Assembly: GCF_900110145.1 (NCBI RefSeq)
Contig: NZ_FOCP01000007.1
Location: forward strand, 62,001 to 126,000
DNA from: Nitrosomonas marina
Lineage (GTDB): Bacteria > Pseudomonadota > Gammaproteobacteria > Burkholderiales > Nitrosomonadaceae
Reading direction: 5' to 3'
Length of the DNA stretch: 64,000 nucleotides
Of the stretch, positions 7,819-16,363 are shown piece after piece. The notes under the pieces were generated by a model. It was not told the DNA's origin, did not search any database, and saw only the letters and a list, made by a program, of their open reading frames with translations. The position numbers and the translations under genes were made by a program. Positions within the stretch are counted from its first letter, which is position 1. Every line of letters starts with the position of its first letter.

Positions 7819-9159
7819 ATGAATGCTGATCCCTTGTCATCACAAACGGCCAACCATCGTTTCAACGATGACCTGTTGGGTATTGCCCAGTACCAGCAAA
7901 GAAAGGAGCTTCATTATGAGTTGAACGCAATCGCGTATGAGTTCCTGGCCATTCCCGCACAGCTTTCGCATCTTGTTCTCTTATCAGACAGGCAATTTAT
8001 CGGCCAGGAACGCAAGCTGCTTGGCCAGTTGTGCGACCAGTACAATACCACACCACCCAATAGCAACACCAATGAATTCACTGTCGTAATGGGTGAAGTA
8101 CAACTCAGATGGGAACGCCACACAGAATATTCAACATACACAGTTTATCAGGCGGGATCATTCGAAATCCCTTTTGAACAGCCTCCGATCAAACGACTGC
8201 CACGCAAATGGTTGGCCAGCCTGCCGGGAGAGGTCCTCGTTGCAACACATATAGCGCTCGACGACCGTGCACGTCCCAAGCGCAGCTTAAATGAGATGGC
8301 GCAACTGTTTTCTTCCAATACCGTCATCGGTTCCAGAGTGGCCGGCGGTAGCGCCAGTGTATGGAGCGATAATCAAATTCATCAAGATGGTTTCGGCCGC
8401 ATACTGATACATGATGACAATTTACGCAGTCGCCAGGTCGGGCGCTTGGTCCAGCGACTGCTCGAAATAGAAACATATCGTATGCTGGCGATGCTGCCGC
8501 TGCCTTTGACCCGGGATATGATACCCAAGCTCGCACAAGCTGATCACCGTCTGGCTATGCTAAGAAACGCAGAACTCAACAACATTGATGATGAACAGCA
8601 ACTGCTGGACGAATTAACCACGCTGGCAGCCGAGATTGAAGTGCTGTCGGCCCAGACCAGCCATCGGTTTAACGCTTCCCGCGCGTACTATGATATTGTC
8701 AAACTACGCATCAGGGAATTACGCGAGGAACGCATTGAAGGTTTGCAAATGCTGCAAGAGTTCATGATACAGCGGTTATCTTCAGCGATGGGAACCTGCG
8801 AACTGGTGCATTCGAAACTGGAAAATTTATCCTTGCATGTCGCACGCGCTTCAGAGCTGTTGAGAACGCGCGTTGATATTTCCATGGAAGCGCAAATTCG
8901 CGATCTGCTCAAATCGATGGACAATCGCGCGCATCTGCAACTGCGTTTGCAGGAAACTGTAGAAGGGCTGTCTGTAGTAGTTTTGAGTTATTACCTTCTC
9001 GGCCTGATTGGTTATGGACTCAAGGCCATCAAAGCAACCGGTTATATGATCAATGTCGAATTGATCACTGGCATTGCCATTCCGGTTGTCGTCATCGGTG
9101 TATTTCTTGCTGTCCGGCGCATCCGCAACCTGGTAAACAAGCAGCATTCAAAAAAATAA
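7819..9159 (+). CDS. DUF3422 family membrane-anchored protein
   Basis: Protein of unknown function, 446 residues. The long N-terminal soluble part (about residues 1-360) includes a helical, partly coiled-coil section from about 250 to 370 (ELTTLAAEIEVLSAQTSHRF; EMLQEFMIQRLSSAMGTCE region). Two C-terminal membrane helices follow (SVVVLSYYLLGLIGYGLKAI; LITGIAIPVVVIGVFLAV), ending in a basic tail. This soluble-then-two-helices arrangement matches DUF3422 proteins of Proteobacteria, in which the bulk of the protein probably faces the cytoplasm. It is last in the DUF938-SDR-DUF1326-DUF2182-DUF3422 run and converges on sdaA with only 28 bp between. No ribosome site is evident. Confidence 0.8.
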   Translation: MNADPLSSQTANHRFNDDLLGIAQYQQRKELHYELNAIAYEFLAIPAQLSHLVLLSDRQFIGQERKLLGQLCDQYNTTPPNSNTNEFTVVMGEVQLRWERHTEYSTYTVYQAGSFEIPFEQPPIKRLPRKWLASLPGEVLVATHIALDDRARPKRSLNEMAQLFSSNTVIGSRVAGGSASVWSDNQIHQDGFGRILIHDDNLRSRQVGRLVQRLLEIETYRMLAMLPLPLTRDMIPKLAQADHRLAMLRNAELNNIDDEQQLLDELTTLAAEIEVLSAQTSHRFNASRAYYDIVKLRIRELREERIEGLQMLQEFMIQRLSSAMGTCELVHSKLENLSLHVARASELLRTRVDISMEAQIRDLLKSMDNRAHLQLRLQETVEGLSVVVLSYYLLGLIGYGLKAIKATGYMINVELITGIAIPVVVIGVFLAVRRIRNLVNKQHSKK

Positions 9160-9187
9160 CACCGCCCGCACGGCCCGCCATTAAACA

Positions 9188-10564
9188 TTAGCATTCAGTA
9201 ATACTGACAGCCAGACCGCCAAGTGATGTTTCCTTGAATTTGACTGACATTTCCAGCCCGGTCTGTTTCATCGCTGCAATACAGTTGTCCAGTGACATAA
9301 AATGCTGACCATCGCCACGAATCGCCAGCGATGCAGCAGTATATGCCTTGATCGCACCAAACCCGTTGCGTTCAATACAGGGTACCTGGACCAGGCTACC
9401 CACCGGATCACAGGTCATTCCCAGATGATGCTCGAGTGCAATTTCCGCCGCATTTTCAATCTGTTCAGTTGTACCACCTTTAATTGCGCAAAGTCCAGCA
9501 GCCGCCATCGCTGAAGCTGACCCCACTTCTCCCTGACACCCTACTTCAGCACCCGAAATAGAGCTGTTATGCTTGATCAGTCCGCCAACGGCTGCTGCAA
9601 CCAGCAGAAAATCCCGCACCTGTTCATGTGTCGCTCCCTCATGCTTTACCGCGTGATAAAGAACGGCAGGTATAACACCGGCAGCGCCATTCGTCGGCGC
9701 TGTGACGACCATATGGCCAGCGGCATTTTCTTCATTCACAGCCATTGCATAGGCACACAACCAGTCATTTAGACTTGCCTGTTGTGGCTTTTCCTGCAAT
9801 TGGCGGTACAACGCCTTGGCGCGCCTTTGCACCTTGAGTCCGCCAGGTAGAGTGCCATCAGCTGACAGCCCATTCTGTATGCAGGTGTGCATGGCTTCCC
9901 AGATAGCATCCAGCCCAGCATTCAATTCCTCTTCACCAAAACGCTCCAGTTCATTGCTGCGTTTCATCATGGCAACAGATAGTTTACTGTCAGTCGACAT
10001 TTTCATCATCTGGTTCGCGTTTTCAAAAGGATAACCACAGGAATTTGTCACCTCCAGTTTGATCGGCGCCACCAGTTGGCTGATCTCGGCCAATGTTGCA
10101 ATAAAACCGCCGCCAATTGAAAAATAGGTTTCCTGCAATACGGTTTTTCCAACTGCATTCATCAGCTGAAAAATCATTCCGTTCGGATGTTCCGGAAGCG
10201 GTTCACCACGGTCGAATACAATATCATCTACTGGAGAAAAGATGACATCCACGCCTTTGAAATCGATTACTGCTCGTGAGGAAAGATCATCAATCAATGT
10301 ATTGACATCTTCTTTGGCCAGTTCCTGAGGTGTGTAATCATTTAGACCCAATATAACAGCACGGTCGGTTGCATGACCTTTGCCGGTAAATGCCAGCGAA
10401 CCTTTTAGCGTACACCGCACATGAAAGGGCTGATCGCTGCTGTCATCGTCCATATACTTCGTGCAGCGAGTACGGAAATCCTTAGCGGCAACCATCGGCC
10501 CCATGGTATGGGAACTGGAAGGACCAACGCCAATTTTAAAAAGATCAAGAACACTGATGAACAT
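9188..10564 (-). CDS. sdaA: L-serine ammonia-lyase (iron-sulfur dependent)
   Basis: Deaminates L-serine to pyruvate and ammonia using a 4Fe-4S cluster. It is a single-chain enzyme with fused beta and alpha domains. The N-terminus [20 protein letters not shown] is the canonical SdaA opening. The cluster cysteines lie in [13 protein letters not shown] and in [14 protein letters not shown]. The 458 residues match E. coli SdaA (about 454). The frame opens at a TTG 12 bases earlier; the ATG at 10564 gives the family-standard start. A weak promoter (CTGACA, 17 bases, TATGGA) lies about 50 bases upstream. In an ammonia oxidiser it would supply pyruvate and release ammonia, which is inference. Transcribed toward the DUF3422 gene. 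Confidence 0.96.
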   Translation of the reverse strand: MFISVLDLFKIGVGPSSSHTMGPMVAAKDFRTRCTKYMDDDSSDQPFHVRCTLKGSLAFTGKGHATDRAVILGLNDYTPQELAKEDVNTLIDDLSSRAVIDFKGVDVIFSPVDDIVFDRGEPLPEHPNGMIFQLMNAVGKTVLQETYFSIGGGFIATLAEISQLVAPIKLEVTNSCGYPFENANQMMKMSTDSKLSVAMMKRSNELERFGEEELNAGLDAIWEAMHTCIQNGLSADGTLPGGLKVQRRAKALYRQLQEKPQQASLNDWLCAYAMAVNEENAAGHMVVTAPTNGAAGVIPAVLYHAVKHEGATHEQVRDFLLVAAAVGGLIKHNSSISGAEVGCQGEVGSASAMAAAGLCAIKGGTTEQIENAAEIALEHHLGMTCDPVGSLVQVPCIERNGFGAIKAYTAASLAIRGDGQHFMSLDNCIAAMKQTGLEMSVKFKETSLGGLAVSITEC

Positions 10565-10751
10565 AAAAGAACCCAAAAATTGAATAAATAAGCACTACAA
10601 TATCCATATTCGATACCGTATTGATTGTCAGACAGATATACGTACTGTTCCGTTCGCAGGGAAAATTTTAATACTTTTTCATCAAAAACGCTTGTGTAAG
10701 TTACATCTGCACCGTTCCCCGAAAACTGCTGTAAAAAAGCACCAGGAAGTA

Positions 10752-12218
10752 TTAATAAGCGCTGATTGTATGAACATTTTCTCTATTTGAAAAACCGCGC
10801 AACCACAACTCAAGTTTGCGCGTAGCTATTACATCGTCTCGATTATATGTCAGCAATTCAGTTTTTAGCTGTTGCCTAGTCCACTTGTCAGTGGTTTTCT
10901 GAAACCGGTTGAACTGTACAACAGACCACTGTGAACCGGATGACTCAAGCTCCCACTGAAAATTCACCAGTTTCGGATGTTTACAGATTTCTTTTAATCC
11001 ATAACCCGCTACCGGCAGCACGAGATTGTCAAGCACCGCATTTTGTATATCATACAGCGGGCTTGCTTCACCATGCAGACCCAGCAGCCACTTTACAGTA
11101 TCGTCGTCGATCATGCTGTATCGTTCAGCATATTTTCTGATAATGACTTTTTCATGGTTCGAATAATGCGCGATAACCAGCGAATTATGCTTTGCACGAT
11201 ACTGTTGGATTTTTTCCAGAAACACCTGCCAGCCTGTGTAATCCTGCGTCTCGTCATCTGTCCATACATAATCAAAATCGTCATGGCTATAAGGTGGCGC
11301 CAACAATCCCCATAAATAAACATGCCTGTCGCACGTCCGTGCCATTGGATTGTCTTCAATATCAAAATGGACCCAGGTGCCATCCGGCAAATTGATAGCG
11401 TTTAATTGAACGATATTATCATGCAAAACCGATTGTGCCTGCCGGACAATACGCTGTTTCTTTTTCAGACTGCTCAGATGTGGAACATCAGGAATGTTTT
11501 CAGGGTCCTGAGCAGCGAGCTGCGCAATTGTCCTGATTCCTGTCTGCGCAAGAAGTTCGGCTGTACGCCCGTGCATGCCGTGGAGCATAGAAGTGTCCTG
11601 GCTGGCTTCAAATTCTGTACGGCACCGCGACAAATAAGGGCAAATACGGCAACGACTGTGACTATATCGTGCAGGCGGCTGTTCCGACAAGGTACGCAAC
11701 TGATGCATGTCCCCGATAAATTCATCAACAAGCACATCAACCTCGCAGCCAATACCCGCAGTACGCCCATTTCCAAGAAAAACGACAACGGGCAACTGAT
11801 TCCCCAGTAATCGCCGGTACACACCCAGTTGAATCTGAAGCGCTTTTTTATTTTCACGCTGCGTCAGTTTAGCATCGGCAGCCTGATAAAAGCCGTTTTC
11901 TTGACGAATCAGAAAATCAGGAAAACCTATCAGACCTATCTCATAATCCTTTAACCGCGCCTGATAAATAACCGGCACACCCTGTTCCATCAATGCAAGT
12001 GTATCGTCAAACGATGTCGCCTGTTGAACAACATGCTCGCTTTGGAGCCGTTGCAAGACACGGCGCTCATGCTGCAAACCTGCATCACTCAATAACTGAA
12101 TGAATGGATCGACCTCACATCTGATCGGCTGGTGAAATTCCAGCCACATGCGTCGCCTGCAGAAAACCCATGTAACGGCATCACTGGCTTTGATCGTTGG
12201 CGAACTGGTAATGTGCAT
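10752..12218 (-). CDS. TM0106-family RecB-like nuclease with Fe-S cysteines and RNase H-like domain
   Basis: Predicted nuclease of unknown role, 488 residues. The N-terminal half is a PD-(D/E)xK RecB/Cas4-like domain: GFPDFLI and then DAKLTQ give the catalytic Asp and D-x-K. Cys20 (FCRRRMW) together with SRCRICPYLSRC near residue 190-200 supplies four cysteines in the arrangement that binds a 4Fe-4S cluster in Cas4/AddB-type nucleases. A helix-hairpin-helix-like middle (TGIRTIAQLAAQDPENI) precedes a C-terminal RNase H-like exonuclease domain starting at HFDIEDNP, with HYSNHEKV and NRDDV as later motifs. No CRISPR genes are near, so this is not a Cas4. It lies 187 bp upstream of sdaA, with no functional link evident. 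Confidence 0.75.
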   Translation of the reverse strand: MHITSSPTIKASDAVTWVFCRRRMWLEFHQPIRCEVDPFIQLLSDAGLQHERRVLQRLQSEHVVQQATSFDDTLALMEQGVPVIYQARLKDYEIGLIGFPDFLIRQENGFYQAADAKLTQRENKKALQIQLGVYRRLLGNQLPVVVFLGNGRTAGIGCEVDVLVDEFIGDMHQLRTLSEQPPARYSHSRCRICPYLSRCRTEFEASQDTSMLHGMHGRTAELLAQTGIRTIAQLAAQDPENIPDVPHLSSLKKKQRIVRQAQSVLHDNIVQLNAINLPDGTWVHFDIEDNPMARTCDRHVYLWGLLAPPYSHDDFDYVWTDDETQDYTGWQVFLEKIQQYRAKHNSLVIAHYSNHEKVIIRKYAERYSMIDDDTVKWLLGLHGEASPLYDIQNAVLDNLVLPVAGYGLKEICKHPKLVNFQWELESSGSQWSVVQFNRFQKTTDKWTRQQLKTELLTYNRDDVIATRKLELWLRGFSNRENVHTISAY

Positions 12219-12354
12219 GTAAAAATTTCTCGATTTACCATCCCGATCTTACAGATTGACTATTTTTACAGATCAGGTAATGATAACTGCAATAGATTCC
12301 AGGATACGCAAGCATGAACGCAGCTGATTAAAAGAGAAGAGGATAAAAAATACT

Positions 12355-12672
12355 ATGGGAATTGTATCAGGATTTGCCGCAACAATGGTTATGGCCCTCC
12401 AGATTTCACCTGTGCTTGCCGCTCCGCTGAATAAATATACGGATGATGATTCACCAACGCCATTTATCCAGCAGCAGCCTGCTCCCGACGATATCAGGCG
12501 GCGCCTTAACGATAAAATGCAGCGCTCAATTCAAATTTTGAATAATATGAAGGCAGAGGAAAAATCTCAATGGATTCGGGAATATGAAAGAAGGCTGGAA
12601 CAGGCAGTCGAGGCCGGCGATTATTTAAAGGCAGCCTACTACAGGGGCATTCTGGAACAAATTGAGCGCTAA
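12355..12672 (+). CDS. Small exported protein of unknown function
   Basis: I do not recognise this 105-residue protein. The first 23 residues look like a signal peptide (hydrophobic FAATMVMALQISPV ending in LAAP) although the usual N-terminal positive charge is missing. The mature part is charged and helical, with a likely helix or short coiled coil from about 45 to 105 (DIRRRLNDKMQRSIQ, EEKSQWIREYERRLEQAVEAG). No other in-frame start exists upstream before a stop. A possible promoter, TTGACT with 16 bases to TAATGA at 12256-12283, precedes it. The next gene starts 4 bases after its stop, so the two are co-transcribed. Confidence 0.6.
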   Translation: MGIVSGFAATMVMALQISPVLAAPLNKYTDDDSPTPFIQQQPAPDDIRRRLNDKMQRSIQILNNMKAEEKSQWIREYERRLEQAVEAGDYLKAAYYRGILEQIER

Positions 12673-12675
12673 CGC

Positions 12676-13176
12676 ATGAAATCCTTGAATATATTCTGTT
12701 TCTTGGCAATATTCTGCTCAACCATCTACGCTCAGGATTTTGACACCGAAAGCAGTGAACAAAACGGTGCAACCGAACTTAACGCACTCTCTTTTGACAA
12801 GGTATTCGACAAAATCGTACGCGAGGAGTCGGCGCCAGCGGTAGACTCCGCTGATTCAATTAGTTCCATTCGGCACATACGTGTAGCAAATGAATTTTAT
12901 TATGTCATTATTTTGTCCGTTATGTGCCTGCTATCTCTCAGTATTGTGCTGTATTTCTTGATTAAGCTTAAAGATGACGCCCAGCCTCAGGATATTGTCA
13001 GCGGCGCGGGTCTGATCCTGATTGTTTTCGGTACAATTATTCTGGTTCTTATCGTAGACACCTCTGAACAATTGACGGCGGCTATCGGCATACTTGGCGC
13101 TATCGCAGGCTATCTGTTCCGGACCGCACAGGAAAACGGCCGTGAATCCAAACCCAAACCGGCTACGGATAAATAA
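12676..13176 (+). CDS. Small membrane protein of unknown function with signal peptide
   Basis: Unrecognised 166-residue protein. There is an N-terminal signal peptide (KSLNIFCFLAIFCSTIYAQ), then an acidic periplasmic stretch of about 60 residues. Three hydrophobic segments follow: YYVIILSVMCLLSLSIVLYF, DIVSGAGLILIVFGTIILVL and LTAAIGILGAIAGYLF. It ends in a short charged tail (ENGRESKPKPATDK). It follows the small exported protein gene by 3 bp. The pairing of a secreted helical protein with a small membrane protein suggests that the two work together at the inner membrane, which is inference only. Confidence 0.6.
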   Translation: MKSLNIFCFLAIFCSTIYAQDFDTESSEQNGATELNALSFDKVFDKIVREESAPAVDSADSISSIRHIRVANEFYYVIILSVMCLLSLSIVLYFLIKLKDDAQPQDIVSGAGLILIVFGTIILVLIVDTSEQLTAAIGILGAIAGYLFRTAQENGRESKPKPATDK

Positions 13177-13234
13177 GCCCAATCTGCTAACTTCAGTGTC
13201 AATTTGGATCGCGTGCTCAAATCGCGCAAAGCAC

Positions 13235-13263
13235 TTTGTTTAGTAACCGTGTACTGGTATACT
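13235..13263 (+). promoter_or_regulatory. Sigma-70 promoter of the 4.5S RNA gene
   Basis: TATACT at 13258-13263 as -10 and TTTGTT at 13235-13240 as -35, separated by 17 bases. Transcription would start near 13270, about 30 bases before the conserved 4.5S stem, consistent with a 5'-processed precursor. The -10 is strong and the -35 weak. Confidence 0.5.
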
Positions 13264-13299
13264 CTCGCTTCTTGGGCACACAACCCGACCAAGATCAAA

Positions 13300-13395
13300 G
13301 GCGGGCCTCCCCGCATTGCAAGGTAGTGAACCTGGTCAGGTCCGGAAGGAAGCAGCCACAGCTAATTTTTGCAAGTGCCGGGGGTCTGGCTCGCC
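13300..13395 (+). ncRNA. ffs: 4.5S RNA of the signal recognition particle
   Basis: RNA partner of Ffh for co-translational targeting of membrane proteins. The conserved apical domain is present: CCTGGTCAGGTCCGGAAGGA at 13331-13350, followed by AGCAGCCA, then GTGCCGGGGGTCTGG on the 3' side. The ends pair: GGCGGGCC at 13300-13307 with GGCTCGCC at 13388-13395, giving a long single hairpin of about 96 bases typical of bacterial small SRP RNA. It lies directly upstream of dnaX, the arrangement seen in many Proteobacteria. A T-rich run after 13408 may end transcription but no separate hairpin is obvious. Confidence 0.95.
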
Positions 13396-13490
13396 ACCCT
13401 GCCCTGTTGTTTGAATTTTTATCTCGCGTACGCAGTCACATTCTTATTTAAACCCTGATTGACGAATTGATGCATAGCAATTACGTGACC

Positions 13491-13499
13491 TGATATAAT
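13491..13499 (+). promoter_or_regulatory. Extended -10 promoter of dnaX
   Basis: TGATATAAT gives a perfect TATAAT at 13494-13499 with an extended TGn motif before it. No good -35 box is seen at 16-18 bases, as is usual for extended -10 promoters. The start would be near 13506, about 28 bases before the dnaX GTG. The ffs transcript could also read through into dnaX. Confidence 0.55.
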
Positions 13500-13533
13500 A
13501 TGCGACAGGCACACCATTTATCAATTATTCGAC

Positions 13534-15171
13534 GTGTCACAATCACAAGTCCTTGCACGCAAGTGGCGACCAAAAAGCTTTTCTGAACTGACCGGGCAGG
13601 ATCATGTCGTCAGGGCATTGACGAACGCGCTGGCACATAACCGTTTACATCATGCATATCTGTTCACAGGAACGCGCGGTGTGGGTAAAACAACGGTAGC
13701 ACGCATTCTTGCTAAAGCGCTGAATTGTGAAACCGGAATAACAGCAGCACCATGTGGCAACTGTAGCGCCTGTACTCAAATTGATCATGGACATTTTATA
13801 GATTTGATCGAATTAGATGCTGCATCAAATACACAGGTCGACCATATGCGCGACTTGCTGGAAAATGCTCTATATGCACCGACTGGAGCGCGATTCAAGA
13901 TTTATATAATCGACGAAGTGCATATGCTGTCCAAGTCGGCTTTTAACGCAATGCTGAAAACACTCGAAGAGCCACCTGCACACGTCAAATTTATTCTGGC
14001 TACGACAGACCCGCAGAAAATCCCCGTAACCGTTCTTTCCCGATGTCTGCAGTTCAATTTAAAGCAAATTCCAGTAGCGTTAATTACGGAGCATCTCAAA
14101 CTGATTCTGACCCATGAGGGTATACCGGTGGATGGGGCAGCATTGACACTTATTGCGCAGGCAGCCCAGGGCAGTATGCGTGATGCTTTGAGTATTTTGG
14201 ATCAGGCGATTGCTTTTGGTGAAGGAAATGTAACGGAGCAGTCTGTCCGAAACATGCTTGGCGCCGTTGACCAGCATTATCTACACGACCTTCTGGACGC
14301 GCTGAAACAAAAAAACGGATCACAAATGTTAGCCATTGCAGATGAGATTGCATCGCATGGCTTATCGTTTGATACTGTACTGCATGATGTCTCAGCACTG
14401 TTACATCAAGTAGCGCTGGCGCAAGCAGTGCCCCAGTCAGTTCATGAAGACATGCCGGCATACCAGCGCATAAAGGAGTTCGCGGAAACATTTACAGCCG
14501 AGGATATTCAGCTGTTTTACCAGATAGCACTGCATGGACGCCGTGATTTAAGCCTTGCTCCCGACGAATTTTCTGGCTTTACCATGACGCTAGTCCGCAT
14601 GCTCGCATTTATGCCTGATAACCCGCCACTCAATCCGGCAATACAACAGGTAACCTCAACACATGAACAGCCAGGTACAATAAATACTTTTAATGGATCG
14701 GCTCAGACCAGTCATACAATGATTGCTTCCGGTTCTTCAGCAAGCGTCGAGAAGCTACCGGCAGCGCAGAAAATGTCTGCAACCGCACCGGTATCAAATT
14801 GGCATGACCTGGTTAAACAACTGAATTTGATCGGCATGGCCAAAATGCTGGCGCAGCATAGTGAAGCAAAATTATTATCAACAGATACCATTGAATTGTT
14901 GGTTCCCGATGCCCATAAACATTTACTCGACAAAAAATACCAGAATGCCATTCAGACCGCACTGAACGATCACTTCGGAAAACCGGTCGCGCTAAGCTTC
15001 AAAGTTGGCAGCATTACGGGGATGACACCGGTTGCATTACAGCAACTAGAAAACCAGCAAAAACAGACAGAGGCAATTGCCGCCATTGAAAAAGATCCGG
15101 TCGTGCAGGATCTGGTAGACAGTTTTGACGCAAAAATCATAGAATCCTCCATCAAACCTATTCGAAATTAA
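13534..15171 (+). CDS. dnaX: DNA polymerase III subunits gamma/tau
   Basis: Clamp-loader ATPase that assembles the beta clamp and tethers polymerase cores. The N-terminus LARKWRPKSFSELTGQDHVV is canonical. Walker A is GTRGVGKTT (residues 46-54), zinc cysteines are at 65, 74, 77 and 80, Walker B is IIDEVHMLS near 128, and the arginine-finger motif is LSRCLQF. Domain III reaches about residue 370. The C-terminal third is the tau-specific, low-conservation part ending in EKDPVVQDLVDSFDAKI, the polymerase-binding end. At 545 residues it is shorter than E. coli tau (643) but normal for the group. The start is GTG with no strong ribosome site. It precedes ybaB by 12 bp; the usual third gene, recR, is absent. 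Confidence 0.97.
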   Translation: MSQSQVLARKWRPKSFSELTGQDHVVRALTNALAHNRLHHAYLFTGTRGVGKTTVARILAKALNCETGITAAPCGNCSACTQIDHGHFIDLIELDAASNTQVDHMRDLLENALYAPTGARFKIYIIDEVHMLSKSAFNAMLKTLEEPPAHVKFILATTDPQKIPVTVLSRCLQFNLKQIPVALITEHLKLILTHEGIPVDGAALTLIAQAAQGSMRDALSILDQAIAFGEGNVTEQSVRNMLGAVDQHYLHDLLDALKQKNGSQMLAIADEIASHGLSFDTVLHDVSALLHQVALAQAVPQSVHEDMPAYQRIKEFAETFTAEDIQLFYQIALHGRRDLSLAPDEFSGFTMTLVRMLAFMPDNPPLNPAIQQVTSTHEQPGTINTFNGSAQTSHTMIASGSSASVEKLPAAQKMSATAPVSNWHDLVKQLNLIGMAKMLAQHSEAKLLSTDTIELLVPDAHKHLLDKKYQNAIQTALNDHFGKPVALSFKVGSITGMTPVALQQLENQQKQTEAIAAIEKDPVVQDLVDSFDAKIIESSIKPIRN

Positions 15172-15183
15172 AGGAGATTTACC

Positions 15184-15513
15184 ATGAAAGCTAATCTGGC
15201 AAACATGATGAAACAGGCACAGCAGGTTCAAGAAAGCATGAAACAGATGCAGGAAAAACTGGCCACACTGGAAGTTGAGGGCCAGTCAGGTGCTGGAATG
15301 GTTAAGGTTGTCATGACCTGTCGCCATGATGTCAAAAGCGTACAGATTGATGACAGCCTGGTTGGAGATGGCGACGACAAGGAAATGCTCGAAGATCTGA
15401 TAGCTGCGGCATTCAACGATGCTGTTCGACGCGTTGAAACCACGACTCAGGAAAAAATGGCCGAACTAACCGGTGGTTTGGGTTTACCGCCCGGTATGAA
15501 GCTTCCGTTCTGA
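15184..15513 (+). CDS. ybaB: YbaB/EbfC family nucleoid-associated protein
   Basis: Small dimeric DNA-binding protein of the nucleoid, 109 residues. The N-terminal helix [20 protein letters not shown], the glycine-rich turn [20 protein letters not shown], and the C-terminal [13 protein letters not shown] are all family hallmarks. An excellent AAGGAG ribosome site lies 8 bases before the ATG. It is in a conserved operon with dnaX upstream (12-bp gap). In most relatives recR follows; here an rluB-type gene follows after 22 bp. Confidence 0.95.
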   Translation: MKANLANMMKQAQQVQESMKQMQEKLATLEVEGQSGAGMVKVVMTCRHDVKSVQIDDSLVGDGDDKEMLEDLIAAAFNDAVRRVETTTQEKMAELTGGLGLPPGMKLPF

Positions 15514-15535
15514 TTACTACCGATCAAACAGATTT

Positions 15536-16354
15536 ATGCGCACACATAAACCGACCAGATCAGGTAAATCCAAATCTCCACTTCGGGCATCTGATAAAGA
15601 CAAATATGGTGTTCCGGCCTCTGCAGTCACCCACAAATTGCAGAAATTGCTGGCCCAGAAAGGGCTGGGGTCCAGACGCGAAATGGAGGCGCTGATTGCC
15701 ACTGGCCAGGTTAGCATCAACGGCAGAAAGGCTGTTCTGGGAGACCGTGTTGGCGCACAAGACCGAGTCCAGATCGGTAAGCGCATCATCCGTTTTGACT
15801 TTGCCGATCGACTACCGCGGATTTTACTGTACCATAAACCTGAAGGTGAAATTGTCAGTCGACTTGACCCTGAAAACCGTCCGACTGTATTCGACAAACT
15901 GCCTCATCTTAGATCTTCCAAATGGATCGCAATCGGCCGCCTGGATTTTAATACCAGTGGCCTGTTAATTTTCACTACCGATGGGTCGCTCGCTAACCGG
16001 TTCATGCATCCGCGATTTGAAGTAGAACGTGAATATGCCGTTCGTATAATCGGGAAATTATCGGACGAACACATCACCCAGCTGACTACCGGCATCCAGC
16101 TCGAAGACGGTACCGTATCTTTCGATCAGCTGATCGAACAGGGCGGCGAAAACGTCAACCATTGGTATAGAGTTATCCTGAAAGAAGGCAAAAACAGAGA
16201 AATCAGGCGCATGTTTGAAGCACTTGGGATAACTGTTAGCCGTCTGATACGCGTGCGGTTTGGTCCGATTAATCTGCCAGCACGTATCAAGCGCGGGAAA
16301 TGGCTGGAACTTGAAGAAAAAGAAACCCGGAAACTGTTAACGTTGCTAGCCTGA
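15536..16354 (+). CDS. rluB: 23S rRNA pseudouridine synthase, RluB type
   Basis: Isomerises a uridine of 23S rRNA helix 90-93 (position 2605 in E. coli numbering for RluB). A basic N-terminal leader is followed by an S4 RNA-binding domain (LQKLLAQKGLGSRREMEALI, about residues 34-80). The catalytic domain contains GRLDFNTSGLL near residue 135, whose Asp is the catalytic nucleophile, and ends with KNREIRRMFEALG. The length of 272 residues fits RluB rather than the shorter RluE/RsuA, but the two families are close. It lies 22 bp after ybaB, where recR would be expected. It converges on prmB with 9 bp between the stops. Confidence 0.9.
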   Translation: MRTHKPTRSGKSKSPLRASDKDKYGVPASAVTHKLQKLLAQKGLGSRREMEALIATGQVSINGRKAVLGDRVGAQDRVQIGKRIIRFDFADRLPRILLYHKPEGEIVSRLDPENRPTVFDKLPHLRSSKWIAIGRLDFNTSGLLIFTTDGSLANRFMHPRFEVEREYAVRIIGKLSDEHITQLTTGIQLEDGTVSFDQLIEQGGENVNHWYRVILKEGKNREIRRMFEALGITVSRLIRVRFGPINLPARIKRGKWLELEEKETRKLLTLLA

Positions 16355-16363
16355 ATGAATTTG

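Noticed and set aside
11406-11810. 134-codon plus-strand frame and 127-codon partner within the RecB-like nuclease gene
   Set aside because: Shadows of the nuclease coding frame, without motifs of their own.
14310-14316. A AAA AAC heptamer in dnaX, in the zero frame at codons 260-261, fitting a -1 frameshift site
   Set aside because: The -1 frame stops after nine codons (about 270 residues), too short for a gamma subunit, which needs domain III. No upstream Shine-Dalgarno-like element or downstream hairpin is visible.
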